Source: Ectobius pallidus (lineage: Eukaryota; Arthropoda; Insecta; Blattodea; Ectobiidae). From it: 64,000 nt of DNA. Both the position numbers and the translations under genes were made by a program. The stretch is taken from positions 34,834,066 through 34,898,065 of the forward strand of contig CAXKWD010000011.1 in assembly GCA_964059195.1 (NCBI GenBank), given 5' to 3'. Position 1 is the stretch's first letter, and each line of letters opens with the position of its first letter. Positions 35,104-45,960 of this stretch are shown here, piece by piece. The notes below the pieces were generated by a model. It was not told the origin of the DNA and did no database searches. It saw nothing but the letters and a program-made list of their open reading frames with translations.

Positions 35104-35192
35104 GTATCCCCAGACATTAGGTAAGTCACAGTTGCTAGATTCTGATATCCATCTTGCATGCTGTTCCATACCTAATGTCCAAGAACAGTACT
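35104..35192 (-). ncRNA. Hairpin 13 of the cluster
   Basis: Minus strand TGTTCTTGGACATTAGGTA pairs with TACCTAATGTCTGGGGATA over 19 consecutive positions, five of them G:U. The loop is about 48 nt. The 3' flank is CATCTACAATTTTAGC, shared with hairpins 5, 6, 10 and 14. Confidence 0.75.
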
Positions 35193-35229
35193 GTAATTCA
35201 GTCTGCACTCTCCCCAGTTTCTCTTCTTT

Positions 35230-35820
35230 TTAGTCATCTTTTTGTTCTTCTGGTGAAAACAGCTCTTTCTTGTTGTAGGCAGTCTCTGAAGCTTTCGAAT
35301 CTTCTGAGGCCTGGACCTTGTCATCGATCTTAATCCAGTTAGATCCACAGACCAGCTCCATCAACTCATTCTGACTTCCTTGGAGATGTTTCTCTGGTCT
35401 TCAACTTCTGCTAATTACTTTGCATTTTTGCTGCTTTTAGAACTTATCTAAGGCTACCTTCTGGACCTCATCCTCCTCCTCCTCCTTCTTCAGTCACATC
35501 TGCCTCCTGCTACTTCCTCAAGGCACTTCCATGGAGATATTTCTCTTCTCTTCAACTTCTGATAATTTTTTTTCAATTTTGCAGTTTTGAAGACTTTTCT
35601 AAGTCTGCCTTCTGGACTTTGTCCTCCACAATCCTTCGTTTAGAACCAAAGAAGACAATCTCATCTGCCTCTATCTCATTTAACCTATTCTTCGCTTTCA
35701 TGGAAATGTTTCTTGGCGCTGCAGTAGTAGGCATCATCCTTCCACTGATTTCTTTGCATTGGTGCATTTACTTTTCTTCATTGCTTCTCAATTTGCATTA
35801 AATATCTTCTAGCATCAAAT
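35230..35820 (-). pseudogene. Decayed Lys/Glu-rich tandem-repeat ORF
   Basis: On the minus strand, three imperfect units of about 180 bp can be followed despite stops and frameshifts. They contain (E/D)DKVQ-type starts, charged stretches (KADLEKSSK, KVALDKF) and MEV/LHGS-type ends. No family was recognised. It sits immediately 5' of hairpin 13 on the same strand, so it could be a relic of a host transcript. Confidence 0.35.
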
Positions 35821-36304
35821 ACTCAGCAACAACAATAACAGTATCTTTAATATTGAGCATGGACCTTCAGAGAAGTTTCCTCTCATCAACATACTTTCTT
35901 TTTGAGACCTTTGAGAACCAAGAAACTATCATGTCCATTTTCTTGGATACCTGGCTACTCTGTGGAGGGAGTGGACTGTAATAGGTAACAAGGGAAGGAG
36001 TCATAAAGTATGAAGTAAACCAATAAATAAGGGTAGGGGCTTTCTGAACTTTAAACAGCCTTCTCTATTATATATTAAACTCTAAGGCATTCAACTTGAC
36101 ATAATTATTGTAAGTAAAATCTTACCAAATTAGAAACATCCGATTTGAAGAAGTCCCCTTCATCCTCAGCTGAGAACTACTGCCGATTTAGTTTCTCTGT
36201 CCAACAAATGTCCTCCAGGTTGTATGAATTTCAAAATGAGATTGTCCTTGGGATGTCAAAATGTATAGGCTTGTTTGATGTGACTTGAGGCTTTCTCGGT
36301 GTTG

Positions 36305-36516
36305 AGAATGTATTATTGTTTCTTGGGCTTCCAACTGGGTGAATTGGAGGTTTTGTTCCAAGCTATTGGCAGCTATCTCCGCTGCCATCTTCTGAGAGAA
36401 GTGAGCTGGATTGGGGGAAAAACTGCTTCATATATGGGAAAAGACTGCCGAAAGCTTGGAACCAAACCTCCAAATCACCTGGTTGGAAGCCCGAGAAACA
36501 ATAATACACCGTCTTT
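36305..36516. mobile_element. Foldback MITE with about 60-bp arms
   Basis: The left arm (ATTATTGTTTCTTGGGCTTC ... TTCCAAGCTATTGGC) is inverted at the right (GCCGAAAGCTTGGAACC ... GCCCGAGAAACAATAAT). A related piece lies at 22425-22515. Confidence 0.75.
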
Positions 36517-36780
36517 GTTTTCCCGACGTGCTCAGTCTGTCGTGTGGGATTAGGCAATGCTCATTCAATTTCACTAAAAATGTGTGCATGTAAAGGCAGT
36601 AAACAAACAAAGAAAACATGCATAGTCAATCCTACACATAATCATTCAGGCTACAAGTCTGTTCTTGATATGACAGATTTTTCATATTTTGGACATGTTT
36701 TTCTCACCTTTTGTTATCAAGAGTTGACTTATATTGTTTTTACAACATTTCCAATTATCAGAAAAAGTAAAATTGTGGAA

Positions 36781-36875
36781 ATGTTCCCAGATATCAGACA
36801 AGGACATAATGCTCAATTCTCGTATGCATCAAGCATATACCGGTAGCTCATTGGGTCATGTACAGAAACAGAATA
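36781..36875 (-). ncRNA. Hairpin 14 of the cluster
   Basis: The outer stem TGTTTCTG/TCTGGGAACA pairs, with further broken pairing inside. The 5' mark CTGTACATGA and the 3' flank ACAATTTTAC identify it as a family member. It is the last member found. Confidence 0.45.
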
Positions 36876-36899
36876 CTGTTGCACCAGGCTCGTAGTGCA

Positions 36900-39230
36900 C
36901 CCACTATTCTGTACTAAATTACTAGTCCTTGAAACTGGGGAGTAATAATGCTTTTGTGCTCAAATCTATCTCCAGTTTCTGCAAAAAGTCAGTGTCTTGT
37001 AACAAAGTCATATAGCGAAGCCTTGAAACGGTAACATAATAAGTAGAGCTAGTGCTCACCCCATGGGTTTTCCCATCCAATCTGGTGGAATAGTTTGTTA
37101 GCCACAGGTATTTTGTACCAAAGTTCAATAGTTCGATCCCAGCTCAGATTGACGGCATTTATGTGTAAGTAAATGCAACAGTCCCTTGTTTGTAGATTTG
37201 ACTTAATATCTTATATTTTGAGGTTCCTAGTGGAACAAAGGGCCTTGACTAGGGTAATCAGAATATTTCATACACAACAGAGCGCCATTAAAGTACTCTG
37301 GTGACACAATGAACCACTGTTTTCCCCACTTCGTACAGAAAATAGTTAATTACCAGAGTATCCGGATATCCTTCTTTTCCAGGACATATCCTAAAACCCT
37401 CTGTTCAGTAGTGGTAATTCTAAAAAGTCTGACATTTTGTGAGTGATTCAACTGCATGTTTATCTGCTACACTTTTATTTTTTACTTCCTCTGACCCTAC
37501 CGTTGGTACTGTAGGTAGTGGAAGTATTGTGTTCAACCCCCAAAATTGAAGTTGAGTTTTAAGCATAAATATACGTTTTGAGGTTCCCTGAATCCAAAAA
37601 CACTATTTTCAAGAACATGTATGTTTGTGTTTCTGTTAACAGCCTGGCTCCGGAATGGAAAATCATATGAAAACAAAACTGTATTTGGGTTAGATGCTTT
37701 CTGAGGATGTGACACAAAGATTGGGGATGGCTTTCTCTTATTTTTAAGGGATTTACATGAACAAAATAATGTTTGTTGTGATTTTCTCGAAAACAGCTCT
37801 AAATATTTTGTTTAAATTCTATACATGTGGTGCTTATACTAAGAGCTTAAACTTTCAGTTGAAATATTTTTTCAAAAAATTCTCTGAAATAAGCTACCCA
37901 CTCTGAATATGCGCTCTTTTCATTATAGCCTGTTGTTCTATATCAGAATGTAAAGTGAGAAAGATATATTTACCATGCTTAAAGTAAAGAAAGTTATGTG
38001 TGTATATCATTCAAATTTTATTTGGGTTATGTATCTTCGGGGATGCGATGTCATGTAGTAACGACATTCTCTTCATTTTTACAACCAATTTACTTGAAGA
38101 GAATGTCATACATAACATATTACACTAGGTGGCTAACTTTTATTTGGGCAGAGGATGTTATGTGAGTTTCACATCAGATTGTTTTTTCCCAGTCATTGAG
38201 GTTGAAACTTTAATTTATCATCTCCTTATTCTATGGATATGCAATTTGCTAGTTTCCTTTTTTATTTGGGTGTCCTTGTTACTCATGATAAATGAAGTTT
38301 TTATTGGTGTTTTAGTAAAATGGCAGTTCTGTGCCAATAGAGAACATTCTGTATGAGCAAACAGTGGTAATCGGTTTCTTAGCGGGTAGTGACGGTAGTT
38401 TCATGCGGTGTAGGTGTACTTGGAGATTCTATCAGTGGAAAATGTCAAGACAAATATCGACCAGATAGCACTAACAGTTTTATGTAATGATGTGTGCTTG
38501 GAGGTTTTATTAATGGAAAATGACAGTGGATAACGTTAACAGTTCCATGCCAAAATGCAAATGCCAATTTACTGACGCTTTGTCCAGCATATAATAAAAT
38601 CTTTTCAAGTTGACAGAAATCAGTAAGAAGCTAACAACCTTGTTTGCCTTTGAAGGATTTGTCTCTGAAGTCAATAAAGGTAAGTCATTATAAACTGTAC
38701 TTTTATTAACACAGTTTTAAAGACTTGGTTTCTACTTGAAAGGAACACTATGAAATAATTACCTTATTATTTACCAATCCCCTTATTATAACTGCTATGC
38801 TGTAATTGTGTGTTTTTTTTTTATATAGGAGCAAGATGGAAGTTTAATCCAGAAAAATATATATGCACACATAAACACAAAGGGACCTGGCTGGGAATTG
38901 AACCCGGGCTGCCAGGGTGGAAGGTAATTATGCTATCATCTCACTCATAGCTGCAGACATTTAACTAGAATAAATTGAGATTAGCATAATAAGAGGAAGT
39001 AATAATAATGTACAGTACCTCTTATTAATATAGACTGTATTTGTACAGCATCTTTTAATTTTTTTCAGGGACAGCCAAGAAATCTGTTGAATTGTATTTC
39101 TTGTGTCGAAGCAGATGCCTCATTTTCAATGGAGTAAGGAACGAGGAAGGAAATTAAAAGAAGATTCATCAAGGAGCATTGTAAATGAAATAAAACCCCT
39201 CAAGAATAAGAGTTAAAGGAAAGACTGAAA
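36900..39230. other. Spacer between the hairpin cluster and the palindromic repeats
   Basis: AT-rich. A tRNA-like remnant may be present at 37080-37145 (GTTCGATCCCAGC). A short inverted repeat is centred near 38080. Two splice-flanked open segments (38632-38681 and 39070-39150) can be joined but match nothing I know. Confidence 0.3.
38868..38950 (-). repeat. tRNA-like SINE head, minus strand
   Basis: Minus strand AGTGAGATGATAGCATAATT is A-box-like and GGGTTCAATTCCCAG is a clear B-box. No longer body was delimited. Confidence 0.55.
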
Positions 39231-39233
39231 AAG

Positions 39234-39905
39234 TCTTGTGGTATTTATCACACGAGAATGGTTTCTGCTATGATACTAAACAGGGAAGTCATTCTCGTGT
39301 GATATTTACCGCAAAGACAACTATCTCCATTGCAATAATACTTTTATTACATGCTGAATTGAAGAATGGGAGAGAAAATTAATGGAAAACTCACTGAGGA
39401 ACATATAGCTAAAATTATAGAAAGAGAAGAAGAGTAAAGGGTAAGATCATAGAAAAGTCGTGTGGTTTACTACACATGAGAATGGTTTCATCTTCGAAAG
39501 ACCATAACAAAAGTTTTGTGGTATTCCACACATGAGAACTGATTCATTTTGGAAAGACTGGAATAGATTTGAATATTCTGCAGTGAGAATGATTTCATCT
39601 TGGAAAGATCAGAATAACTTGTGTAATCTACATGTGAGAGTGGTTTCATCTTGGAAAGACTGGAATGTCTTGTGTATTCCACATGGAGAATAATTTCGTC
39701 TTTGAAAGACTGGAATCGTCTTATGTAATCCACACGTGAGAATTGTTTAATCTTGGAAAGAATGGCATAGTCTTGTGTATTCCACACATGATAAAGGTTT
39801 ACTTTTGGAAAGACTGTAGAAAAGTCTTGTGGTATTCGAATTTTGAGAATAACTTCTGTTGTACTAAAATTAGAAATTATTCTCAAGTTTCGAATACAGC
39901 AGGAC
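39234..39905. repeat. Palindromic repeats, short-period form
   Basis: At 39248-39304 TATCACACGAGAATG and CATTCTCGTGTGATA form a perfect 15-bp inverted pair. From 39475 a unit of about 50 bp (GAGAATGGTTTCATCTTGGA AAGACTGGAA) repeats six or more times. The block ends in another foldback (GTATTCGAA ... TTCGAATAC) at about 39832-39896. Confidence 0.75.
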
Positions 39906-40350
39906 AAGAATCTCCAAATAAATAATGGAGTTTACTACATGCTGAAGTGAGGAATGAGACAGGAAATGAATGGAAGGTTCTTTCTGGAATATTATAACTA
40001 AAAACAGGATTTCTTTGCAAATGCATGTTTTTATATAAGCATATTACAGTTCTAAAACTGGCTAAATATCCATTTTGTGGCCTACTAATTCCAAATAAGT
40101 ATACCCACAGGATCAACCTGCGATGTGATACATGTTGTGGCACATTCGGAATACTGGTACATAGACGGGCTCCATAAGTTCTAACTTCTAAGGATTCCCA
40201 ATTTCTTTTTTTTTATGCTGGAATATAAATTTAATTCTTGCAGATGTCAGTACCCAGTTTGAGCATTCACTATGAACTTATGAAAAGTTTGAATTGAATA
40301 AATATTTCCTCCAATAAAGGAAAGTACAAGAAGCAAAATTTGAATTAACC

Positions 40351-41141
40351 CAGGCCTTTCCAACTCTAGCACTCTGTGCTGGGGTGCACCAGCACAGCAC
40401 TTAGCAGCACACCAGTGCTCTCCTTCCCCAAGTAGCGGCCGGTGCGACTGCATGTGTACAACAGACAGCACAATGGGTAGCTGACCTCGCTTTCTTGGTG
40501 GATGTAACGTCTTATTTAAATATTTAGTTGCAAGAGAGAAGTTAGTTAATTAGCACCATGTGTGACAGAATTAAGGCTTTCAAAATGTAGAATTTATTAT
40601 TTAAAGATCAACTTAAAGTTGACAATTTTCTTTCATGAAAATAATTAAATTTGACAATTTTCCTTCATGAAAATCTACTACCACTACATCGGCGATTTCC
40701 TTTCATTCTACAAAGGTATTCATCCACAAAAATTTCCCAAACTTCATGCACTTGCCTTAAAATTTACACCAGTGTTCAAGACAACTTATGCATGCGAACA
40801 GATGTTTTCAATTATGAATTTAAATAAAAGTAAAACCAGGACTTCTTTGTCTGATGTTGCCTTAGAGGCTGTAGTTTGAATTTCCTTTGCCAAATTGATT
40901 GTACGCAATATTGGTAAATTAGTTGCGGCAAAACGATGTTAACAGTCTACTTAAATTCTAAATGTACACAAAGGCAAACACAATATATGTAGAGAGTAAA
41001 TGGCGTGTTCATGTGTTCACAAAATTGTTATTAATAATAGTGTTTTCATAAGCTGAGCGCTGGCTAGACCTGTGGAGCTACCTCTGGTGCTACACCAGTG
41101 CTGGCCCCTCGCTGTGGCAGCACCTGAGTTGGAAAGGCCTG
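40351..41141 (+). mobile_element. hAT element, internally deleted, 791 bp
   Basis: The terminal inverted repeats CAGGCCTTTCCAACTC and GAGTTGGAAAGGCCTG are perfect over 16 bp. The 8-bp target duplication is AATTAACC / AATTAAGC (7 of 8) at 40343-40350 and 41142-41149. Inside lies only the C-terminal piece of a hAT transposase. Confidence 0.9.
40667..40879 (+). pseudogene. hAT transposase C-terminal dimerisation fragment
   Basis: The frame includes FPKLHALALKFTPVFKTTYA and then CEQMFSIMNLNKSKTRTSLS. This is the conserved hAT C-terminal block '(Y/A)CE..FS.MN..KSK.R..L.D..L', close to the ZBED5/GTF2IRD2-type hAT branch. The DNA-binding and catalytic regions are missing. Confidence 0.85.
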
Positions 41142-41394
41142 AATTAAGCTGTCAATAAAAATAATTTGCATTATATATATATTAATAATCCCGCCAAATT
41201 AGTAACAACACTGAAATATTGAAATTTTAAAATTTCTTTTGCTTAAAAATAAAACCATTTTCACGAATCTCTAGTTATTTGATAATACATGAATGCATGC
41301 ATATTTTAAGATTTGATAGTGCATATAAATCCTGTCTTTAGTTATAACTAAAATAAAATACCTAAGAATGAGAGTTAATGAAAATAATATGGAC

Positions 41395-41470
41395 CAGTCT
41401 TCAGCATGTGAGAATGGTTTCATCTTTTGTACAACAAATATAAGCCATTCTCTTATGTCACATATGGCAA
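41395..41470. repeat. Single palindromic unit
   Basis: ATGTGAGAATGGTTTCATC and GCCATTCTCTTATGTCACAT form an imperfect inverted pair. They share the GAGAATGG/CCATTCTC core with the repeats at 39.2 and 44-46 kb. Confidence 0.6.
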
Positions 41471-42024
41471 TGCAAACTAGCCTACGAGTTACAAACTCTG
41501 TGAGATTTCTGAATAGCATATAAAAATGTTTTTTGAAACATTGAGCAGCTTTATGATGATACTGTCCACATCAGGAATTGCCCTCCGTTTCATGAGGAAG
41601 TTGCAATAGTAGATCCGTGGGTCAATATGTTGGGAGACCCAGCCATGAAAGCAGCTTTTACATAAGTTCGTTTTTAAATTACACAGTGGAGTAGTTCAAA
41701 GTTATGTTGTACATTGTATTTTTTTCTTTCTTAAGTTCAGTATGTTTACTTGATTTAAATTTTAGTTCAATTTCAGTTTACTTTTCTAGTCCGAATTGCT
41801 TGTCTTCCTCTAGACTGTTTTGATTTTTAAATTTTGATTCAGTCTTTGTTTTAGTATTTTGACTAAACTCTACGTGTTACTATTAATATGCGAATTTTTC
41901 AGGGTTCTAACCTAATGCATATTTATATGTATGAGAAAATGTTGAAATGTCATGTGGTTTGGCTTTATTTCTTGTTACATTAATGCTCGTAACTACAGTA
42001 TTTCTGAAGTCAATTTACTTCATT

Positions 42025-42370
42025 ATGTTTTATCTGTATCTGGTTTCCTATATCCCCTATGTTCGGGCGAAGGGCTATGCTTATTTTCTGAGAGATGGCA
42101 GAGGGACAGGTGGCAAACCCATCGTCTCTCAACCCCCCTCCAGAAACTCAGGTATTACTTAGACGTGAAAGGGCCGAGGAATTTTGTCCAGAGGCTTGGA
42201 GTTACTTTATGTGCCGTAAATCTACAACATGGGCCTCTCAGCTTAAAGTCCCTCCTGGAGGACTCCATGCCCAAGATTTTTATGTCCTGAAAAATCCGTC
42301 GACCGCAGCCGGGTTTGATCCCATGACTTTAAGATCTAGAGTCGGGCATGCTTCCTCTAGACCACCGTAA
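42025..42370 (-). repeat. tRNA-derived SINE, minus strand
   Basis: The minus-strand head GGTGGTCTAGAGGAAGCATG, with B-box-like GGGATCAAACCCGG, starts at 42370. The body reaches about 42030 (GCATAGCCCTTCGCCC). Confidence 0.65.
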
Positions 42371-43869
42371 CTGACATTATGCTTTATGGGTTACTGTTAT
42401 ATTGTAAAGAATGTAAAAATATGGTTATCAAGATTATTGGAATACTCTTTAAGTAATAATTGTGTATACTTAATTGTTAAATTGTCCATTTCTATTCTAT
42501 AGTAAAGAATGTGTGGATATATAAAGCTTAATTCTGAATATTAGAATACCGGTACACTTAATCAGGGCCAGGTTCTTTTGTTATTCATAATAAATGCAAA
42601 ATGTAATGGAGAGATGCAACAAGAAGTACATGCATGATTTATCACAAATGTGATTATTTATGGCTGTAATTTTGTCATGGATTTATGTGAAAATTTACCT
42701 TTTCTGCTAAACTCTTCATTTTTATGATAAAAACGAAAAAATTACATTTAAAAAAATGTTTATTTTAAAGATGTTGGTTGTAAAGGAATGAGAATTCCTT
42801 TGGGAAGGTAGATTAACCTGAAAGTATAGACGTGCAGGACAAACCATGATAGCTGATAGGGCTTTCCTTAGCTTTAGGAACATTCTGTTAGAAATGCTTT
42901 GGTTTTGAAGTTCTTAAAGTATTAACTGCAATAATAAAATTAATGAGAGACAAATTATTTTGTATACAATTTTGTTTTACACTAAACTTTTTCTAATAAA
43001 TAAATAAAATATTGAGTGCAGAAAAACGATGCTGTACACAAAATGACATTACATGAGCAAAATATTAGTGTTTGTTGTTCTGTGAATGCTTCTACAGTTA
43101 TAGGACATATAGGTGTAAGGATAAGTTAACCACAATATTCCTAGGAGAATTGTTTTGATATTGGATGTACACAGGCATATTACTAAGGTATGTGATTATT
43201 GCATACTTGTAATTCACACTTGAATTTAAGAGGCTATGAATATCTGACTCCGCTGGCAAACAGTGTGCTTTCCACTGACAAAAAAATCCCTATTAAGCTG
43301 GCAACACATCCAACTGAAGGCTTTGTAGTTTTGTCAACTTAGTTACTGTTATGCTGTCCATTGCTGTTTTGTAACAATGTATGAATATACAAAGTATAAT
43401 TATTCTGATTACTGAAATTCTCTTAACTAAAGCCTTTAAGTAAACTTGTATACTTAACTGTTACTTTATGGGTTTCTGTTTTGTTGTAAAAGAGAATGTG
43501 CAAGTTTTAGAAGAAATATATTACATTAAATCGGACGTTGAGCTTTTATTCTTTCTCTAGCATGTGCCTCTATCATGTATTGGAATGATCTGTGATTGAC
43601 TTGCCCAAATGTTTCTTGTAAGGAGTTTTGTTGTAGAGATGTAAGTAGAAAAGATAAGTAAAAATAACAAAAGTAGTCTTAAACAGATAAATTATGAAGT
43701 TGAACCAAACACTAAAAACACACTAGCCATAAAACTACATGCATGTACACGTAAACTACATGCTAAAGAAAGAATGGAAAAGAAACTGCATGGAAGGTTT
43801 ATTTATTGAATGTTATAGATAAAATGAAATGATCTTAAGAGCAAAAATTAATGAAAAGACTGTAAAAGA
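42371..43869. other. AT-rich spacer with a faint direct duplication
   Basis: GCTTTATGGGTTACTGTTAT (42381) and ACTTTATGGGTTTCTGTTTT (43462) lie in similar contexts about 1.08 kb apart, suggesting an old segmental duplication. No coding signal was found. Confidence 0.35.
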
Positions 43870-44105
43870 ATGGTTGGTTGATGGTTATTTAACTATGGGG
43901 ATTTGGTACTTCTTAGGCCTGTGACTGTTACCGATATGGTGAAATTTTTTCCTGCAATTCTTTTAGCTGCCTGTAAATCTACCGGCATGGCTGCCACATT
44001 TATGCACAAGTGAATGCCATTGACCTGGTCCCAGGAATGAACCCACTACCTTGGGAACAGAAGGCCAGCGAAATACAGACTGTGCCACTCATGCCAACAA
44101 CCTTT
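43870..44105 (-). repeat. tRNA-derived SINE, minus strand (diverged)
   Basis: On the minus strand a tRNA-like head near 44105-44030 (GTTCATTCCTGGGACCAGG) is followed by a body ending in CCCATAGTTAAATAACC. Organisation is similar to 8060-8345. Confidence 0.45.
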
Positions 44106-44109
44106 CAAA

Positions 44110-45960
44110 GTCTTGAGGTACTCATCACATGAGAATGGTTTGTCCTATTATATTAAAAGAGAAGTCATTCCCATGTAATGGTTACAGCAAAGATAGTCTC
44201 GACAGGAATAACAGTTATTTGAAGAAAAGAAGAGAGTCTTGATGTACCCATTACACGAAAATGGTTTCTCGTATTACATTCAGGAGGGAAGTCTTCTTGT
44301 ATTGAGCTTACACCAAAAGGCAACAAACCCCACCAAAATAAGTCTCAACTGAAAAACAGACACGTTTACTTGAAAATCGAAGAGGGGAGTATTTTTGTGT
44401 TATGCCTATCAAAAGACAACAGTCCCCACCAAAGTATCATATTTACAATCCCCACCAGAATAAGTCTCAACTGAATAACAGACACATTTACTTGAAAACG
44501 AGTTTTGAGGTACCCATTACACGAAAATGGTTTCTGCTATTATGTTAAAGACAGAAGTCTTTTTGTGTAATGCCTATCAAAAGACAACAGTCCCCACCAA
44601 AATATCGTATTTACAATCCCCAGAATATGTCTCAACTGAATAACAGACTCGTTTACTTGAAAACTAGTTTTGAGGTACCCATTACACGAAAATGGTTTCT
44701 GCTATTATGTTAAAGACAGAAGTCTTTTCGTGTAATGCCTATCAAAAGACAACAGTCCCCACCAAAATATCATATTTACAATCCCCATCAGAATAAGTCT
44801 CAACTGAATAACAGACACATTTACTTGAAAACGAGTTTTGAGGTACCGGTACCCATTACACGAAAATGGTTTCTGCTATTATTTTAACAGACGGAAGTCT
44901 TTTCGTGTAATGCCTATCAAAAGACAACAGTCCCCACCGAAGTATCATATTTACAATCTCCACCAGAATAAGTCTCAACTGATTAACAGACACATTTACT
45001 TGAAAACGAGTTTTGAGGTACCCATCACACGAAAATGCTTTCTGCTGTTATGTTAAAGAGGGAAGGCTTTTCGTGTAATGCCTATCAAAAGACAACAGTC
45101 CCCACCGAAGTATCATATTTACAGTCCCCACCAGAATAAGTCTCAACTGAATAACAGACACATTTACTTGAAAACGAGTTTTGAGGTACCCATTACACGA
45201 AAATGGTTTCTGCTATTATGTTAAAGACAGAAGTCTTTTCGTGTAATGCCTATCAAAAGACAACAGTCCCCACCGAAGTATCATATTTACAATCTCCACC
45301 AGAATAAGTCTCAACTGATTAACAGACACATTTACTTGAAAACGAGTTTTGAGGTACCCATCACACGAAAATGCTTTCTGCTGTTATGTTAAAGAGTGAA
45401 GGCTTTTCGTGTAATGCCTATCAAAAGACAACAGTCCCCACCGAAGTATCATATTTACAGTCCCCACCAGAATAAGTCTCAACTGAATAACAGACTCATT
45501 TACTTGAAAATGAGTCTTGAGGTACCCATTACACGAAAATGGTTTCTGGTATTATGTTAAAGACAGAAGTCTTTTCGTGTAATGCCTATCAAAAGACAAC
45601 AGTCCCCACCAAAATATCATTTTTACAATCCCCATCAGAATAAGTCTCAACTGAATAACAGACACATTTACTTGAAAACGAGTTTTGAGGTACCCATTAC
45701 ACGAAAATGGTTTCTGCTATTATTTTAACAGACGGAAGTCTTTTTGTGTAATGCCTATCAAAAGACAACAGTCCCCACCGAAGTATCATATTTACAATCC
45801 CCACCAGAATAAGTCTCAACTGAATAACAGACACATTTACTTGAAAACGAGTTTTGTGGTAGCCATCACACGAAAATGCTTTCTGCTGTTATGTTAAAGA
45901 GAGAAGGCTTTTCGTGTAATGCCTATCAAAAGACAACATTCTCCACCGAAATATCATATT
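44110..45960. repeat. Palindrome-containing satellite array, about 10 units of about 170 bp
   Basis: AAGTCTCAACTGAATAACAG recurs at about 44341, 44461, 44626, 44795, 44968, 45137, 45306, 45475, 45645 and 45807. Each full unit holds an inverted pair CATTACACGAAAATGG ... CTTTTCGTGTAATG about 60 bp across. It also holds a segment with ACAACAGTCCCCACC(A/G)AA and ATTTACAATCCCCACCAGAA. The first part (44110-44460) is more diverged. Open frames crossing the units are by-products of the repeat. Confidence 0.92.

Noticed and set aside
24767..36846. Minus-strand open frames across the hairpins with a repeated VWGY / EGK(C)C pattern, which at first looked like tandem exons of a receptor or cysteine-rich secreted family
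   Set aside because: The frame is broken by stops or single-base indels in several copies. The best-conserved bases are those in the paired arms, and the substitutions keep base pairing rather than amino acids.
22425..36875. CRISPR-like array of regularly spaced repeats
   Set aside because: The copies are irregularly spaced by hundreds to thousands of bases, they diverge from each other, and the DNA is clearly eukaryotic.
38632..39150. Two splice-bounded open segments that join in frame
   Set aside because: The combined peptide matches nothing I recognise and the second segment sits at the edge of the palindromic repeats; evidence is too thin.
39488..39907. 139-codon minus-strand frame with repeated K(M)KPFSH-like words, reminiscent of zinc fingers
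   Set aside because: The unit is about 50 bp, not 84 bp, has no Cys-Cys/His-His spacing, and is explained by the palindromic tandem repeat.
44838..45897. Two similar 70-72 codon plus-strand frames in the satellite
   Set aside because: They are by-products of the 170-bp repeat; other units have stops in the same frame.
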